This document shows positions 7,782 to 13,919 of a stretch of 39,181 bases of DNA, one piece after another (position 1 is the first letter of the stretch; the number at the start of each line of letters is the position of its first letter). The notes under the pieces were generated by a model, which was given only the letters and a program-made list of their open reading frames with translations, was not told where the DNA came from and ran no database searches. The translations under genes and the position numbers were made by a program. Source of the DNA: Rhodospirillales bacterium (lineage in GTDB: Bacteria > Pseudomonadota > Alphaproteobacteria > Rhodospirillales > JASLQF01); assembly GCA_030744625.1 (NCBI GenBank), contig JASLQF010000007.1, positions 1-39,181 of the forward strand, read 5' to 3'.

Positions 7782-7952
7782 TCAACTCACCAGAAGCGCA
7801 TCCATTTGCGCGGCAGCGTCCTCTTGGAGTGCTGGTATCGCGGTCAGTTCGGCCACTATTTCGACTCCAGAAGTGCTTTTGATTGTGCGGTATAATAATA
7901 CCGTTTCATGCCCCGCCGTGTCCACGTCGGCGAGGAGCCGCCAATAATAGCG
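7782..7952 (-). other. In-frame open extension beyond the amber stop of the upstream gene
   Basis: Immediately after the TAG codon that ends the 127-residue hypothetical gene (7953-7955), the same frame continues for 56 sense codons to a TGA at 7782-7784. The codons look like real coding sequence and give a protein-like product (RYYWRLLADVD... to ...QMDALLVS). It could be the original C-terminus cut off by a nonsense mutation, a readthrough product, or a separate small gene starting at GTG 7925 (47 residues). An imperfect hairpin CGGTAT-AATA-ATACCG lies inside it at 7888-7903. I recognise no family. Confidence 0.35.
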
Positions 7953-8336
7953 CTAGGCGGTGACAACCTCGTTATAGAGGCGATTAAATCTCCTACGCAC
8001 GAGCCGCACTTTATCCTCGCTCAGGCCTTTGGTCATACGATAGATAAAAGCATTCGTAGTCTTTCCGTTCAGTTTAACAGTTACCTCATGGGGATCGGAT
8101 GTATGAACGGTCGTTCTATTGTGTTTGCGCATCGCTTGCACCAACCCATCATTTGGGTCAGCGATATAGAACGAAAATTCTTGGATCTCGTGCTCGGACA
8201 ACTTTTCTCGAAGGGCCTTATTCAATCGAAGATACGTTTCCCTAGGGCCAACCCGGTTAAACAACGACGTTATTAAAAAATAACGCCATTTGTCCTCTTC
8301 GTTGTCATATAGCCAGAACGCGCCCTCAGCCGACAT
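7953..8336 (-). CDS. Hypothetical protein of the tRNA-linked island
   Basis: A 127-residue protein that I do not recognise. It is charged and soluble, with no signal peptide or membrane segment. It opens with acidic and aromatic residues (WLYDNEEDKWRYF), has a helical middle and a strongly basic end (KVRLVRRRFNRLYNEV) that could bind nucleic acid. Its DNA is much more AT-rich than the surrounding core genes, which suggests horizontal acquisition. The frame continues past its TAG stop for 56 codons, so it may be a truncated form of a protein of about 184 residues. It is transcribed divergently from the next gene, 60 bp away. Function unknown. Confidence 0.6.
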   Translation of the reverse strand: MSAEGAFWLYDNEEDKWRYFLITSLFNRVGPRETYLRLNKALREKLSEHEIQEFSFYIADPNDGLVQAMRKHNRTTVHTSDPHEVTVKLNGKTTNAFIYRMTKGLSEDKVRLVRRRFNRLYNEVVTA

Positions 8337-8396
8337 CCCTAAAGAATCAGCGGCCCTCAGAACGTCCGCACATAGCCACTAAGAGACATCTTCCTT

Positions 8397-8810
8397 ATGA
8401 TGGTAGCGGGTCGAGACAGCGCGCTACGCGGGCTCAATCACTACGATAAAGTGCCTCCTGTGAAAATCATGGGTTTAAAAAGACCCTCCAAACGAGGAAG
8501 CAGATTGCAAGACGCTCGGTCTATGTTCGAGGCGATGATCAAGGACCGGAATTTTTACAGTCGTGTTGCGATCCTTGCCTTCGTTGTTTCCGGCGGACTC
8601 AGTGTCTGGGCATTCTTTTTTATTAGTGATTTGTCTCTTTGGGGCGAGGTCAACGAATATGTTGCGTTAGGGATTATTTCGATGTCTTGGGTTCTGATTT
8701 TTCCCATCTGGATTCTGGCCTTTCTGTCCGTTATGTCCGTCCTCCACGCCATGGGGATCAGGGATCTGCGAGCAATCTCCAAGGACCGCTTGCCCCAAAA
8801 CGGTGCCTAA
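8397..8810 (+). CDS. Small hypothetical membrane protein of the island
   Basis: A 137-residue protein with a basic N-terminal tail (about 1-55) and two clear hydrophobic segments (about 57-77 and 88-115). A short polar C-terminus follows the second segment. A hairpin topology with both ends in the cytoplasm is likely. I recognise no family. In-frame alternatives at GTG 8460 and ATG 8469 would remove 21 or 24 residues and keep both membrane segments; no strong ribosome site decides between them. Its base composition is AT-richer than the core genes, like its divergent neighbour, and both probably arrived with the island. Function unknown. Confidence 0.55.
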   Translation: MMVAGRDSALRGLNHYDKVPPVKIMGLKRPSKRGSRLQDARSMFEAMIKDRNFYSRVAILAFVVSGGLSVWAFFFISDLSLWGEVNEYVALGIISMSWVLIFPIWILAFLSVMSVLHAMGIRDLRAISKDRLPQNGA

Positions 8811-8921
8811 CACTGACGAATTCCAAGGATTAAGCAGGGCTGCGGCATCCCGGAACATGCGACATCTCTGCGTCAACGTCCGTTAAGGGTCATTGGCCGA
8901 CATACAGCGACCACCTTCCCA

Positions 8922-8950
8922 ACGTCCGCTTTCGGGGGCAAAGCAGACGT
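8922..8950. repeat. Dispersed palindromic repeat, copy 1
   Basis: ACGTCCGCTTT and AAAGCAGACGT flank a CGGGGGC centre and pair with one mismatch. The same design (GTCCGCTTT, G-rich centre, AAAGC-GAC) recurs at 8971, 11372 and 38980. Related intergenic palindromes are common in alphaproteobacterial genomes and are often mistaken for small genes because they translate as short MSAxxxKADV-like peptides. Confidence 0.75.
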
Positions 8951-8970
8951 AAATCAGGGCGTGGCTGAAG

Positions 8971-8996
8971 GTCCGCTATTAGCCAAAAGCGGACAT
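8971..8996. repeat. Dispersed palindromic repeat, copy 2
   Basis: GTCCGCT and AGCGGAC flank a short centre, 20 bp after copy 1. The two copies together form a paired element. Confidence 0.7.
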
Positions 8997-9127
8997 AAGG
9001 TCTTGTCGCAAGGGTGGTTTCGTCTGTCTTTCACATTTTGATTGGTTCCGGCATGTGCTGGGTCGAGAGAGTGCGGTGCGTTCGCATGCTTCGGGCGTGA
9101 CCACGCCCTTGGCGACACACTCTCGCC

Positions 9128-9154
9128 AAAAAAAGAGGAGGCCCGGAGGCCTCC
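9128..9154 (-). terminator. Intrinsic terminator of the fccAB operon
   Basis: Read on the minus strand, GGAGGCC (9154-9148) and GGCCTCC (9043 bp side, 9143-9137) form a 7-bp GC stem around a TCCG loop. It is followed by TCTTTTTTT. This is a textbook Rho-independent terminator 26 bp after the fccB stop. Confidence 0.9.
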
Positions 9155-9179
9155 CCCATGGGGAATCGGCGGTTCGCGG

Positions 9180-10463
9180 TCAGCCCCAGATATCGTTGCT
9201 GATGCTCTCGTACCAGCCGCGGGCGTAGTTGGCCTCCTTTTGGTGGAAGTTGGCGTCGGCGCCGGACGGGCTGAGCCCGCCCGAGCCCTTGATCTTGATG
9301 ATCTTGCCACCTTCGTAGCCGTAGACCATGGCCACCGAGATGCCGTAATTCTCATCAACCAGACTGTAGCAGGTGTTGACGAACTTGGGTGTGCCCGGCA
9401 TGCGGCCCTTGAGCAGGTTGACCACCGCTTCGGCGCAGACCTTGGCCTGGGTCGAAGCGGCGAATCCCGACTTCGGCATCGGCGAAGCAATGCTGGAATC
9501 GCCAATCACGTGGACACCGGGGACAAGGCGGGATTCGAACGTCTGTTGATCAATGGGGCACCATTCCGTGTTGTCGGTGAGCCCCGAAACCTGGGCGATC
9601 TTGCCCGCCCGCTGTGACGGGATGAAGTTGACCACGTCGCCCTTGTACTTGCCGAAGTCGGTATGGAGCGTCATCGTCTTTGGGTCTACGCGGCGCACGA
9701 CGCCGTCGTTGTCGACGTTGTGGTAGTTGATCATGCCCGGATAGAGCTTCGCCCAACCCTCCTTGAAGAGCCCCTGCTTGGAGAACTTCTTCTTCGGATC
9801 GAGGACGACGATTTTGGACTTGGGCTTCGCTTTCTTGAAGTAGCTGGCAACTAGGCTAATCCGCTCACCGGGGCCCGGTGGGCAGCGGAAAGGATTAACC
9901 GGAGGTGAGATGATGAAGGTCCCGCCGTTGGGCATGGCCTCCAACTGTTTTCTGAGAAGCAGCGTCTGTGGGCCGGCCTTCCAGGCATGGGGGATGGTGC
10001 CGGCCGTGCTAGCGTCCAGACCCTCGATTTTCTCCCAGCGGAAGTCGATACCGGGCGAGACGACGCAACGGTCGAATGCGATAGTGCCGCCCCGGGTCAG
10101 CTTTACCTGCTTCTTTGCTCCGTCGATGTGGGCAACCAGGTCGTGGACGACCTCGACCCCCATCTTCTTGAGCGCATCGTAGTTCTGGGTGATGTAGTCG
10201 ATCGTGTTGAGCCCGCCGATCACCGTATTGGAGAACGGACAGGTAATGAAGTGGGTTGACGGCTCCACCAGGGTCACGCTGATGGAGGGGTCGAACCGCT
10301 TGATGTATTTGGCCGCCGTGGCGCCGCCGAAGCCGCCGCCGACGACGACGACCTGGGCCTTGGTCCCGGCCGCGAACGGGGCCGAGCCGGGAAGCGCGAG
10401 AGCCCCCAACGCCACCGTCGCGCCGAGACTCCGGTTGAATGTCCTGCGTGTGAATCTGCTCAT
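9180..10463 (-). CDS. fccB: Flavocytochrome c sulfide dehydrogenase, flavoprotein subunit
   Basis: A 427-residue periplasmic FAD enzyme that oxidises sulfide and passes electrons to the cytochrome subunit encoded just upstream. The N-terminus is a twin-arginine signal (RRTFNRSLGA, mature part after about residue 32), used for cofactor-loaded export. The dinucleotide motif VVVVGGGFGGATAA follows. Two conserved cysteines, in TCPFSN and in FRCPPGPGER, correspond to the redox-active disulfide of FCSD. The VHVIGDSS motif binds FAD, and the C-terminal 90 residues match the FCSD dimerisation domain. The ATG at 10463 has a strong GGGGAGG site, 13 bp after the cytochrome gene. It lies inside a tRNA-flanked island, so possibly acquired. 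Related sulfide:quinone reductases lack this signal and partner. Confidence 0.93.
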   Translation of the reverse strand: MSRFTRRTFNRSLGATVALGALALPGSAPFAAGTKAQVVVVGGGFGGATAAKYIKRFDPSISVTLVEPSTHFITCPFSNTVIGGLNTIDYITQNYDALKKMGVEVVHDLVAHIDGAKKQVKLTRGGTIAFDRCVVSPGIDFRWEKIEGLDASTAGTIPHAWKAGPQTLLLRKQLEAMPNGGTFIISPPVNPFRCPPGPGERISLVASYFKKAKPKSKIVVLDPKKKFSKQGLFKEGWAKLYPGMINYHNVDNDGVVRRVDPKTMTLHTDFGKYKGDVVNFIPSQRAGKIAQVSGLTDNTEWCPIDQQTFESRLVPGVHVIGDSSIASPMPKSGFAASTQAKVCAEAVVNLLKGRMPGTPKFVNTCYSLVDENYGISVAMVYGYEGGKIIKIKGSGGLSPSGADANFHQKEANYARGWYESISNDIWG

Positions 10464-10476
10464 TTTCCTGCCTCCC

Positions 10477-10782
10477 CTAATTCTTCGCAAAGAACTTCGC
10501 GATCGCCGCGATTTCGGCATCGGTGAAGCCCTTGGCGATTCGTTTCATCACCGTTGAATCTTCGCTCCCCATCTTGAAGCCCTTGAGCTTCTTGGCGATG
10601 AAGCTTTCCTTCTTGCCGGCGATGGTCGGCATGTCGCCGACACTCTTGCCGTCGGTTCCATGGCAGGAAAAACAGGTATTGGCGAGGACGGCGCCCGACG
10701 CCATGTCCGCCTGGGCGGGACCCGTCAAAAGACCCGCAACCGTGATTCCTACTACGGCTGCGGGTATTACAAATGATTTCAT
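10477..10782 (-). CDS. fccA: Class I cytochrome c, FCSD heme subunit
   Basis: A 101-residue periplasmic cytochrome with a Sec signal (about 1-25, ending AQA) and one heme-binding CFSCH motif (residues 37-41). The probable axial Met lies in the KGFKMGSED or STVMKRIAKG segment. Monoheme, c553-like subunits of this size partner FccB/SoxF in several sulfur oxidisers, whereas Allochromatium FccA is diheme. An AGGGAGGT ribosome site precedes the ATG. First gene of a two-gene operon with fccB, with its own promoter candidate and terminator. The symbol rests on the pairing with fccB. Confidence 0.88.
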   Translation of the reverse strand: MKSFVIPAAVVGITVAGLLTGPAQADMASGAVLANTCFSCHGTDGKSVGDMPTIAGKKESFIAKKLKGFKMGSEDSTVMKRIAKGFTDAEIAAIAKFFAKN

Positions 10783-10868
10783 TCTTACCTCCCTAGATTA
10801 AGTGCCCCCGGTTTACCACTCCGTTCCACCCCACGTAATTTCGGGAGGCACACTCTCGAAAATTCTAA

Positions 10869-10911
10869 ATTATAAATCCCTAATTTGATAGGGGCTACGG
10901 TTGCCTAGTAG
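10869..10911 (-). promoter_or_regulatory. Probable fccAB promoter with inverted repeats
   Basis: On the minus strand a perfect TATAAT (10874-10869) lies in an AT-rich stretch 87 bp before fccA. No good -35 hexamer is present. Instead the inverted repeats CCCTA-ATTTGA-TAGGG (10878-10893) and AAATCCCTA/TAGGGGATTT occupy the upstream position, which suggests an activator-dependent promoter. The activator is unknown. Confidence 0.45.
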
Positions 10912-10967
10912 GGGATTTCCTTGCGCACCGGCAATCCCCAACTGCGAACGGCCGGCCTAAACTGAAA

Positions 10968-10991
10968 ATGTCCGCTTCTTTAATCGGGCAT
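10968..10991. repeat. Partial dispersed palindrome
   Basis: AATGTCCGCTTCTTTAATCG followed by GGCAT resembles the left half of the TCCGCTTT repeat family, with the right arm decayed. The surrounding region (10783-11059) holds the fccAB promoter and no supported gene. Confidence 0.4.
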
Positions 10992-11059
10992 GAGAGTCAA
11001 GCTCCGTTGTTTGGGTCTCGGTGATCTTGCCGCTGCGTGGGTCACGCTTCTTTACGTGG

Positions 11060-11248
11060 TCAGCACCGTGCGGGTGTGCCGGCCTCGAACCCAACTGATT
11101 TGATCTCTTTGCCAAAGCTGCGCAGACAGGCAACGATCTCGTCGACCTCCGACGCCAAGCTCTTCCCGAGCTTCACCTTACCATCACCATCGACAATGCT
11201 AAGCGCCAGCGTGCGCACACCGACATCCAAAGCCGCATAGTAGGCCAT
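11060..11248 (-). pseudogene. IS110-family transposase, N-terminal remnant
   Basis: A 62-residue frame reads MAYYAALDVGVRTLALSIVD and then ...GKSLASEVDEIVACLRSFG...VGFEAGTPA. This matches the start of IS110-family transposases: the RuvC-like first catalytic Asp in the LDV motif and the GFEAG segment near residue 55. The frame stops soon after GTPARC, and neither the rest of the RuvC domain nor the transposase_20 domain follows. A truncated, inactive copy, evidence that mobile DNA has been active in this island. Confidence 0.75.
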
Positions 11249-11626
11249 CGTCTTCTCCCTCTTGGGCTCCTCACGGATCGTGAGCCTAAAGAGAGCTCGA
11301 CCAGCAATCAGGTCAAAGCCCGATTACGAATGCTTTGGGTCAGGAGCAGAAGTGCTGATGACCCTGCTCCAATGTCCGCTGTTGGGTATAAAGCAAACAT
11401 GAACGGCTAAGAAGTGGACGTTCATGGGTGAAGTCGCGCGGTGACAAGAATCCACTTTGACGGCGAACGCTCCGGCATGTGTAATTCGTGTGAAAGTGTG
11501 CGCGGAAAGAGCGGGAACAAGCGGCAAAGCCCGGCGCATCCATCATGTACCTGAACCCTCTCTAATGAGTTGATTTCAAAGGTTTGTTTCTCATATAAGC
11601 AAGTTCAGGTAGATTAGGCCCTGATT
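11249..11626. other. Gene-free island segment between IS110 remnant and tRNA fragment
   Basis: No coding frame I can support. The segment carries one TCCGCT palindrome (11372-11400) followed by a related GGACGTTCAT stretch. Its right end is AT-rich and runs directly into the tRNA-Arg 3' fragment. Confidence 0.55.
11372..11400. repeat. Dispersed palindromic repeat, copy 3
   Basis: ATGTCCGCT, GTTGGGTAT centre, AAAGCAAACAT: the same design as copies at 8922 and 38980, with a few arm mismatches. Confidence 0.65.
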
Positions 11627-11671
11627 TTTCTAATCCGAAGGCCGCAGGTTCGAATCCTGCCGGGGTCGCCA
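11627..11671 (+). other. 3' fragment of a tRNA-Arg (TCT type), attachment-site-like
   Basis: Starting exactly at an anticodon loop TTTCTAA (anticodon TCT), 45 nt match the 3' part of a tRNA. They contain the 3' anticodon strand TCCGA, variable loop, T-arm GCAGG/CCTGC with TTCGAAT, CGGGGTC, G and CCA. The bases upstream do not pair with TCCGA and no D-arm or 5' acceptor is present, so this is not a complete gene. It matches 38 of 45 positions with the 3' part of the intact tRNA-Arg(CCT) at 7581. Such fragments typically mark the distal end of elements integrated in a tRNA gene. Confidence 0.75.
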
Positions 11672-11700
11672 GAATCAATGCTGTTTCGCTTGGCAATGCC

Positions 11701-12801
11701 ATGGACGAGATGCCCGTCACCACCGTCGTCGCCGCGCTGGGCTTCCTTCTCGGCATCGTCTTCGGGGCGATCGCCCAGCGCTCCTGCTTCTGCGCCATGG
11801 GGGCGGTTTCGGACATCGTCTTGATGGGCGAGTGGAACCGTTTCCGGGCCTGGGTGCTGGCCATCGCGGTGGCCACCCTCGGCAGCCAGGTCTTGCACGG
11901 GACGGGTGCCGTCGACCTCGGCGAGTCGATCTATGTCTCGGGCAATCTCGGCTGGGCGGGGGGCATCGTAGGCGGCGCCCTGTTCGGCTTCGGCATGACG
12001 CTCACCGGGGGCTGCGGCAACCGGACCCTGGTGCGCCTGGGCGCCGGCAACCTGAAGTCGGCGGTGGTCATGCTGTTCCTGGGCATCTTCGCCTACGTGA
12101 CGCTTTCGGGGTTGCTCGCGCCGGCGCGCATCGCCTTGGACGGTGCCACGCGCATCGACGTTACCTCTCTGGCACTGGAAACCCACGCCATCCCCGACAT
12201 CCTCACCGCCGGCGGGCTGGCCGCCGGGACCGCGCGCTGGGTCGCCGTCATCGCCGTCGCCGGGGGCATGCTGGTGTTCTGCTTCAAGAGTGCGGCGTTC
12301 CGCGCCTCGCCGGTGAACATCGCCGCCGGGCTGGTCATCGGCGCGCTCGTGACGGCGGCCTGGGCCGTCACCGGCATCGCGGGGTTCGACGACTTCGAGC
12401 CGACGCCCTTGGCATCGGTCACATTCGTGGCGCCTGTGGGCGAGGCCATCCTCTATCTGATGACCTTCACCGGAGCTACCATCAGCTTCGGCATCGCGGT
12501 GGTGGGAGGCGTCGTCGTCGGCTCCTTTCTCGTGGCCAAGGCGGCCGGCACCTTCCGCGTCGAGACCTTCACCGAGGCCTCGGACATGGTCCGCAACATG
12601 ATCGGCGGGGCGATGATGGGCGTGGGCGGCGTCCTCGCACTCGGGTGCACCATCGGCCAGGGGATCACCGGCATGTCGACGCTGGCGCTGGGCTCGGTGA
12701 TCGCCTGGCTCTCAATCATCGCCGGCGGCATCCTCGGCGTGAAATTCCTGGAGGAGGGGAGCCTCGGCGGGGCCTTTCGGGCCCTCGTGGCCCGGGATTG
12801 A
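11701..12801 (+). CDS. YeeE/YedE (TsuA-type) sulfur-compound transporter
   Basis: A 366-residue inner-membrane protein with about nine to ten hydrophobic segments. The duplicated YeeE/YedE pore motifs with conserved cysteines are visible: QRSCFCAMGA (C29, C31), LTGGCGNRTLVRLG near residue 103, and LGCTIGQGITG near residue 318. In TsuA, the thiosulfate transporter, equivalent cysteines line the path and pass the anion through S-S hydrogen bonding. The gene precedes soxYZ in the same direction, so it probably moves thiosulfate or another sulfur compound for that pathway. The start could also be the ATG at 11710. It begins only 29 bp after the tRNA fragment, so it is the first gene outside the island. 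Confidence 0.88.
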   Translation: MDEMPVTTVVAALGFLLGIVFGAIAQRSCFCAMGAVSDIVLMGEWNRFRAWVLAIAVATLGSQVLHGTGAVDLGESIYVSGNLGWAGGIVGGALFGFGMTLTGGCGNRTLVRLGAGNLKSAVVMLFLGIFAYVTLSGLLAPARIALDGATRIDVTSLALETHAIPDILTAGGLAAGTARWVAVIAVAGGMLVFCFKSAAFRASPVNIAAGLVIGALVTAAWAVTGIAGFDDFEPTPLASVTFVAPVGEAILYLMTFTGATISFGIAVVGGVVVGSFLVAKAAGTFRVETFTEASDMVRNMIGGAMMGVGGVLALGCTIGQGITGMSTLALGSVIAWLSIIAGGILGVKFLEEGSLGGAFRALVARD

Positions 12802-12907
12802 GCCGCCGCAGGCGACTTGCGGCGCCCGCAATAGCGGCTATAGTTGAATCAACGGGGATTTACGGGGCCGGGCTCGAAGACCGCCCCTTTGTCCTTGGAG
12901 GATGGGC

Positions 12908-13384
12908 ATGGGCGAACACTGGAAACCCTGGACCCGCCGCGACGCCCTGAAGGCCGCCGGCGCCGTCACCCTCGCCGGCTGGGCGTTGTCGCCGGCCGCG
13001 GCGTTGGCGACGCCCGACGAGGCGAAGGCCGTGCTCGACAGGCTCACCGGCGGCGCATCCATGAAGGAAGGCCGCATCACCGTCAAGCTTCCCGCCATCG
13101 CCGAGGACGGCTCGAGCGTGCCCATCACCGTCACCGTCGCCAGCCCCATGAGCGAGGCCGACCACGTCAAGGCCATCCACATCGTCTCGGAGGAGAACCC
13201 GAACGCCGAGGTGGCGTCCTTCCACTTCTCGCCAAGGAGCGGCAAGGCCGAGGTGGCGACCCGCATCCGCCTCGCCAAGACGCAGACGGTTCTGGCGGTC
13301 GCCGTCATGAACGACGGCTCGATCTACATTGCCCGCACACCGGTGACGGTGACGGTCGGCGGCTGCGGCAACCAAGACGGTTAG
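12908..13384 (+). CDS. soxY: Sulfur carrier SoxY
   Basis: A 158-residue periplasmic protein with a twin-arginine-type signal (TRRDALKAAGAVTLAG, cleavage near ALA at about residue 34). An immunoglobulin-like SoxY domain follows. The C-terminal swinging arm ends VGGCGNQDG, with the sulfur-carrying cysteine at residue 153. Canonical SoxY ends GGCGG with cysteine two residues from the end; here five residues follow it. SoxY binds sulfur intermediates covalently while SoxXA, SoxB and SoxCD act on them. GGAGG at 12896-12900 favours the ATG at 12908 over the one at 12902. soxZ follows with a 1-bp gap. Confidence 0.88.
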   Translation: MGEHWKPWTRRDALKAAGAVTLAGWALSPAAALATPDEAKAVLDRLTGGASMKEGRITVKLPAIAEDGSSVPITVTVASPMSEADHVKAIHIVSEENPNAEVASFHFSPRSGKAEVATRIRLAKTQTVLAVAVMNDGSIYIARTPVTVTVGGCGNQDG

Positions 13385-13385
13385 C

Positions 13386-13712
13386 GTGGCCAAGAAACCC
13401 AAGGTGCGGGTCCCCAAGACCGCCAAGAAGGGGCAGGTCGTTCGGATCAAGACCCTCTTCCCCCACAGGATGGAATCGGGACAGCGCAAGGACCCGAAGA
13501 CTGGCGAGAAGATCCCGCGTTTCATCGTCAAGGAGTTCGTCTGCGCCTTTAACGGCGAGGAGGTGTTCCGCGCCGACATGTACCCAGGCATGGCGGCAAA
13601 TCCGTTTTTTTCCTTTTTCACCAGGGTATCGGAAAGCGGCACCTTCGAGTTCACCTGGACCGATGACAGGGACGAGACCGTCACCGTGCGCAGAGACATC
13701 AAGGTGGACTGA
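13386..13712 (+). CDS. soxZ: Sulfur carrier partner SoxZ
   Basis: A 108-residue protein of all-beta SoxZ type: KVRVPKTAKKGQVVRIKTLFPHRMESG, then IPRFIVKEF and FEFTWTDDRDETV. The motif order and length match the family. It forms the stable SoxYZ heterodimer and, as usual for SoxZ, has no signal peptide of its own; it is exported by hitch-hiking with TAT-exported SoxY. It starts with GTG 13386, directly after the soxY stop, so the two are cotranscribed and probably translationally coupled. No soxA, soxX, soxB or soxC follows. Confidence 0.93.
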   Translation: MAKKPKVRVPKTAKKGQVVRIKTLFPHRMESGQRKDPKTGEKIPRFIVKEFVCAFNGEEVFRADMYPGMAANPFFSFFTRVSESGTFEFTWTDDRDETVTVRRDIKVD

Positions 13713-13838
13713 GGGGGCGCCCGGACTGTTTCGTCCTGCGTTCGATGTTGGCCGGTTCCGGTGTGTGTCCGAGCGCTCGCGCGCCGCGCCCGACGGAACC
13801 TTACGACCTGGCGACGCCCCTGGACGGCAAGGAAGAGC

Positions 13839-13874
13839 GGGTGCGGGTGCGAGTGCGGGTGCGGGTGCGGGTGC
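13839..13874. repeat. Hexanucleotide tandem repeat (GGGTGC)6
   Basis: Six contiguous 6-bp units GGGTGC, the third varied to GAGTGC. In one plus-strand frame the tract reads Val-Arg repeats and runs on to ILVKSPMMVGG before a TGA at 13910-13912. This short frame (ending in GG) could be a decayed end of another gene but I cannot identify it. The whole gap 13713-13919 has no supported gene. Confidence 0.7.
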
Positions 13875-13919
13875 GGATCCTGGTCAAGAGCCCCATGATG
13901 GTCGGCGGGTGAGCGGCGT

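Larger units (their letters stand above)
8811..9127. other. Intergenic island segment without a supported gene
   Basis: No convincing coding frame on either strand. The segment holds two copies of the dispersed TCCGCTTT palindrome (8922-8950 and 8971-8996). It also has unassigned sequence between the small membrane protein gene and the fccB terminator. Confidence 0.6.

Noticed and set aside
13839..13874. Possible CRISPR or direct-repeat array
   Set aside because: The units are 6 bp and contiguous, without spacers; it is a simple microsatellite. No CRISPR array or cas gene is visible anywhere in the window.
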